Source of the DNA: Tanypteryx hageni
Lineage: Eukaryota > Arthropoda > Insecta > Odonata > Petaluridae
Reading direction: 5' to 3'
Assembly: GCA_028673005.1 (NCBI GenBank)
Contig: CM054115.1
Span: 1,860,001-1,924,000 of the forward strand
DNA: 64,000 bases
Part shown: positions 61,032 through 64,000 of the stretch, piece after piece
Position numbering within the stretch: position 1 is the stretch's first letter
Layout of the letters: each line of letters begins with the position of its first letter
Notes under the pieces: model-generated
Seen by the model: the letters and a program-made list of their open reading frames with translations, nothing else
Told to the model about the DNA's origin: nothing
Database searches by the model: none
Position numbers and translations under genes: made by a program

Positions 61032-63218
61032 TTATTCCAAATTATTAAATGTTAAGTACTCCTTTAGCCAAACAATTAGAGGGTTGTAACCCTGTAAAAG
61101 AAGGGGACCAATGACACTTCCTTGTGGAATACCGGAAGGAACTGGAAGGGAAGGGGAAGTAACACCGTCGATTGTAACACTTTGCAATCTGTTAGATATA
61201 AAATTGATGAGAAGGTTAAGAAGGGGTCCATGGATATTGTAACGATTGGTAAGTTTGTGAATTAATAGAATGTGATCCACGGTGTCAAATGCTTTGGAAA
61301 AATCAACGTAACAAACGTCGAGTTGGGAAAATTGTTCGAAAGCGTTGATGATATGATAGTGAATGATGGAAAGGTTGGTGAGACATGAGCTCCCGGGAAA
61401 GAAACCATTTTGATAGGGGGAAATGTAGGGAAGGATAAACGACAGGAGGCGACTGTGAATGAGGCGTTCAAAGAGGATGGAAAGAACAGGAAGAATAGAT
61501 ATGGGGCGGTAATTATCAATGCAATCTTTAGAACCAGACTTTAGAATAGGGGTGACATTTGCTGTTTTCCACTCTGTCGGGAAAGATCCATCCGAGAAGC
61601 ATCTGTTGAATATTTTTGTGATAGGGAGGTGAAGAGTGTTGGCCATGCATTTTAGGAATAGGGAACTGATGGCATCCGATCCTGTGGCCTTATTTGAAGG
61701 TAAGGAGGAAAGAAGGCTTATGGCCTCACGGTGGGTAGTTGAAATGGTTAAGAGGGAGTGAGTGCAAATGGACTCAATGGGTGGTAAGGGGGATGAGAGA
61801 GAGGGTGTGGAAAAGTTCAAGGTGAACTGGTTGTTGAAAGCAGTGGGCCTTTCGTGGTTCCTGAATGATTTGGAATCAGATTTCTCAGTAAGGGGAATAC
61901 GAGAACACTTTCTTCTGCCATTTATGAGAGTCCAAAATCTCTTGGAATTGTCTTTAAGGTCATCGGTGATTGTTTTCACATATTTGGCATAGTCACATCT
62001 GAGGAGCGTTCTCGAGCGGCTGCGAATTTTTGCAAACTTGGAGTGGGTGTGGGGGTTGGGGTGGGTCTCACTTAGTTTCCAAGCAGCTTGTTTGTTACAG
62101 AGGGCCGCAGTGGTCGCCTCGGACATCCATAGGGGTTGTCTCTTGGAAATTTTGTGGGAGGGAACGAGGTCATCGATGGCACGGTGGAGAATGTCATAGA
62201 AAAGGGAGATGTTATTATGTGTAGTCCCACACTCTAGGCGGTCCCATGAAAGGAGGGAAAGTGCACGGTTGATGACCTGCCATTCCGCTTTGTTCCAAGC
62301 TCTAGCAGTTCGGACTGGGGGTCAGGGCAACGGTGGCAGGGATCGGTAGGGTGGGGGCAGAGGAAATTCTAAAGACTGGTGATTGGAATCAAAGATGTTT
62401 CTGCCGGGGATCATGGTCTGCACAGGGACCGAGAAAATGACGAGATCCAACGTTGCCAAGTTTCGGGTTGGGTGGGAGTTGCATTGCAAAAAACCTAGAC
62501 CGTTAATGAAATGGTCCAGGAAGTATTCATCATGAACACTTTTGGTGGAACTGTCAGTATGTGAGTTCCAATCCGTGGGGAGATTAAAGTCCCTGAGGAG
62601 AATGACATTGGGACAGAGTGACCACACACGAAGCACTGATTGGAAACAGCTCTCCAACACCGAAATGTTAATGTTAGGCAGGCGATAGAAACATCAAATA
62701 AATAGTTTGTTGTTGAATACTGCGGAATTATTCCATGGCAAGTTAGTAGAAATGACAACTTCGGTCCAAAGAATTTCACAATCCGTCTCTAAGTCACTTC
62801 TGCATTTGGAGTGGAGGGCCGAATGAATTGCCAATAGCACTCTGCCTCCCCTAGAACTGCGATTGCAGTGAAAAATGGTGTGAGTTGGCATAAGGGCTAA
62901 TTCGTTGTCACTGACACTGTCACTAAGCCATGTTTCCATCATCGCTATTACACTAAAATTGGACAATTCCACTAGGTTTGTGGTGATGGACGAGAGCTTG
63001 TTTTTGATGCTCCTGACATTTTGGTAATAAACACTGTTACCTGGACTGGGGTTGGGGTGAACACCACCAGCAAGAAGAATAAGGAAAAGAAATTTCCAGA
63101 CTGAGAGAGGGTGCTTCATGGTCCCGGGTGGGGTGGGCCTTGTGGCCCGTGGACGTGGGCGGGCAATAATGAAACCACAGGGGGAGAACTTTCCCTTTAT
63201 GGAGCATCCTGCAGGCAT
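61032..63218 (-). pseudogene. LINE endonuclease-RT pseudogene, cut after RT motif B
   Basis: One frame runs from 63218 to about 61090 with only two stops (62691-62693 and 62319-62321). It begins with a hydrophobic stretch and GGVHPNPSP, then SVYYQNVRSIKNKLSS, VIAMMETWLSD with catalytic Glu, RSSRGGRVLLAI and ILLRDFNLP for the endonuclease. RT motifs follow: WKTANVTPILKSGSKD, YRPISILPVLSILFERLI, VDFSKAFDTVDH and SGIPQGSVIGPLL. The catalytic YADD box and thumb are missing; unrelated sequence and the first LINE follow. The endonuclease GDFN is RDFN. It was probably functional until recently on the evidence of only two nonsense codons. Confidence 0.85.
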
Positions 63219-63239
63219 GTCTGTTCACTACGACGAGTT

Positions 63240-64000
63240 TTTACACAATCCATAGCCTAAAAGAAGTCGTGGATCCATGAAGAACGATTCTTAAAATCTG
63301 GGTGATCAAAATAGTAGATCTCATGTGGAATGGTGCAGGGTGCACGACAGACAAATATAAATTTCTGAGTTTGATAGCCGGAGAGTGGAAATACAGGATG
63401 GGTGATTGGTGTTAGCTCATTGATGCGGTGGTATGATGGAAAGAAAAATGTACGTTCCCATCTTCTAATCGTTGGAACTGATTTTAATGCATGAGGGCTG
63501 TTATTTCTGTGAATCTGTACAACAGGCCAACAAGGGACATAGCTTTGGAAGAAATTTTTCTTATATGTGAGGTGAAGGTGAGCTTGGAATCGAAGAGCAC
63601 TCCAAGGTCACTGTGTGAGGAAACTGTGGGTATGGGTTGGGCGGAGTATGAATAAACTGAAGGGATGGGTTTGGTTCGCAGGGTGAACGGTATGAATTTA
63701 GATTTGGTGGGATTAAATTTAAGTTTCTATGCAGAGCTCCAATTAGAGATTGAATGGAGGGCAAGCTGAAGCAAGTGACTGTCATTGGAGTTGTCTATTT
63801 GCTTGAATATCTTGCAATTGTCGGCGTATAACAGTATGTTGCAGGAATAGGGAAGAACGAAATCAACAATATCATCAATATAAAGAGAAAAGAAGGTGGA
63901 CCAAAGAAACTTCCTTGTGGAATACCAGAAGGAACTGGAAGGGAAGGGAAAGTAACGCCATCGATTGTAACACGATGAAGATCATACCCAAAACCTAGAA
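63240..64000 (-). pseudogene. LINE RT motif B-C and C-terminus, same family, upstream copy
   Basis: On the minus strand 64000-63900 reads VTIDGVTFPSLPVPSGIPQG, almost the same as at 61190-61110. Then SLYIDDIVDFVLPYSCN, LLYADNCKIFKQI (catalytic box YADN instead of YADD), KSKFIPFTLRTKP, SDLGVLFDSKLTF and ISSKAMSLVGLLYRFTE follow with a few frame changes. The end is CTIPHEIYYFDHPDFKNRSS near 63310 and a stop at about 63250. The element continues beyond the window on the right. Its end abuts the start of the copy at 63218. Confidence 0.8.

Overview
The window reads as repeat-rich, AT-rich DNA from a large-genome invertebrate animal, most likely an arthropod. The evidence is TTAA-flanked piggyBac, hAT/ZMYM1-like, Tigger-like and CR1/jockey-type elements, intron-split coding sequence with GT-AG borders, and no bacterial-style genes. 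The species cannot be named from sequence alone.

One host gene spans the whole window on the + strand. Four short exons (1865-2045, 3561-3772, 39409-39584, 56650-56903) join in phase into a continuous 274-codon stretch. It matches, from memory, the N-terminal HEAT-repeat region of the DNA-dependent protein kinase catalytic subunit (DNA-PKcs, PRKDC). Upstream and downstream exons lie outside the window. Everything else sits in its introns.

The dominant feature is a single-orientation satellite of about 31.4 kb (7016-38391, about 2,090 units of 15 bp, consensus ATTCCACTTTTCGTC). It fills about 88% of the 35.6 kb intron between the second and third visible exons. It has nested higher-order structure (0.56, 1.14, 1.45, 3.25 and 3.73-3.74 kb duplications), CpG-decay-like variants, and open frames thousands of codons long that are artefacts of a unit length divisible by three.

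The remaining layout is as follows. 1-900: two inverted copies of a retroelement RNase H-like fragment. 2090-2810: LINE fragments. 4471-6620: a decayed piggyBac. 38392-38922: the tail of another piggyBac at the right edge of the satellite. 39032-39200: a tRNA-derived SINE. 39795-42330: a ZMYM1-like hAT pseudogene. 42419-45420: piggyBac, hAT and small DNA-transposon fragments. 45480-48013: a LINE esterase fragment fused to a piggyBac copy with a foldback end. 48025-48090: a TTAA palindrome. 48205-50925: a CR1-like LINE split by a second LINE. 54268-55656: a Tigger-like element ending in a foldback. 57622-59488: an internally deleted Tigger-like element with intact ends. 59716-64000: three adjoining LINE pieces on the - strand.

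No element looks able to move: each transposase or reverse transcriptase is truncated, frameshifted, carries stops or has lost a catalytic residue. The strongest candidates for new biology are the satellite inside a DNA-repair kinase intron and three independent inverted (hairpin-forming) duplications of transposon coding sequence in the same locus.
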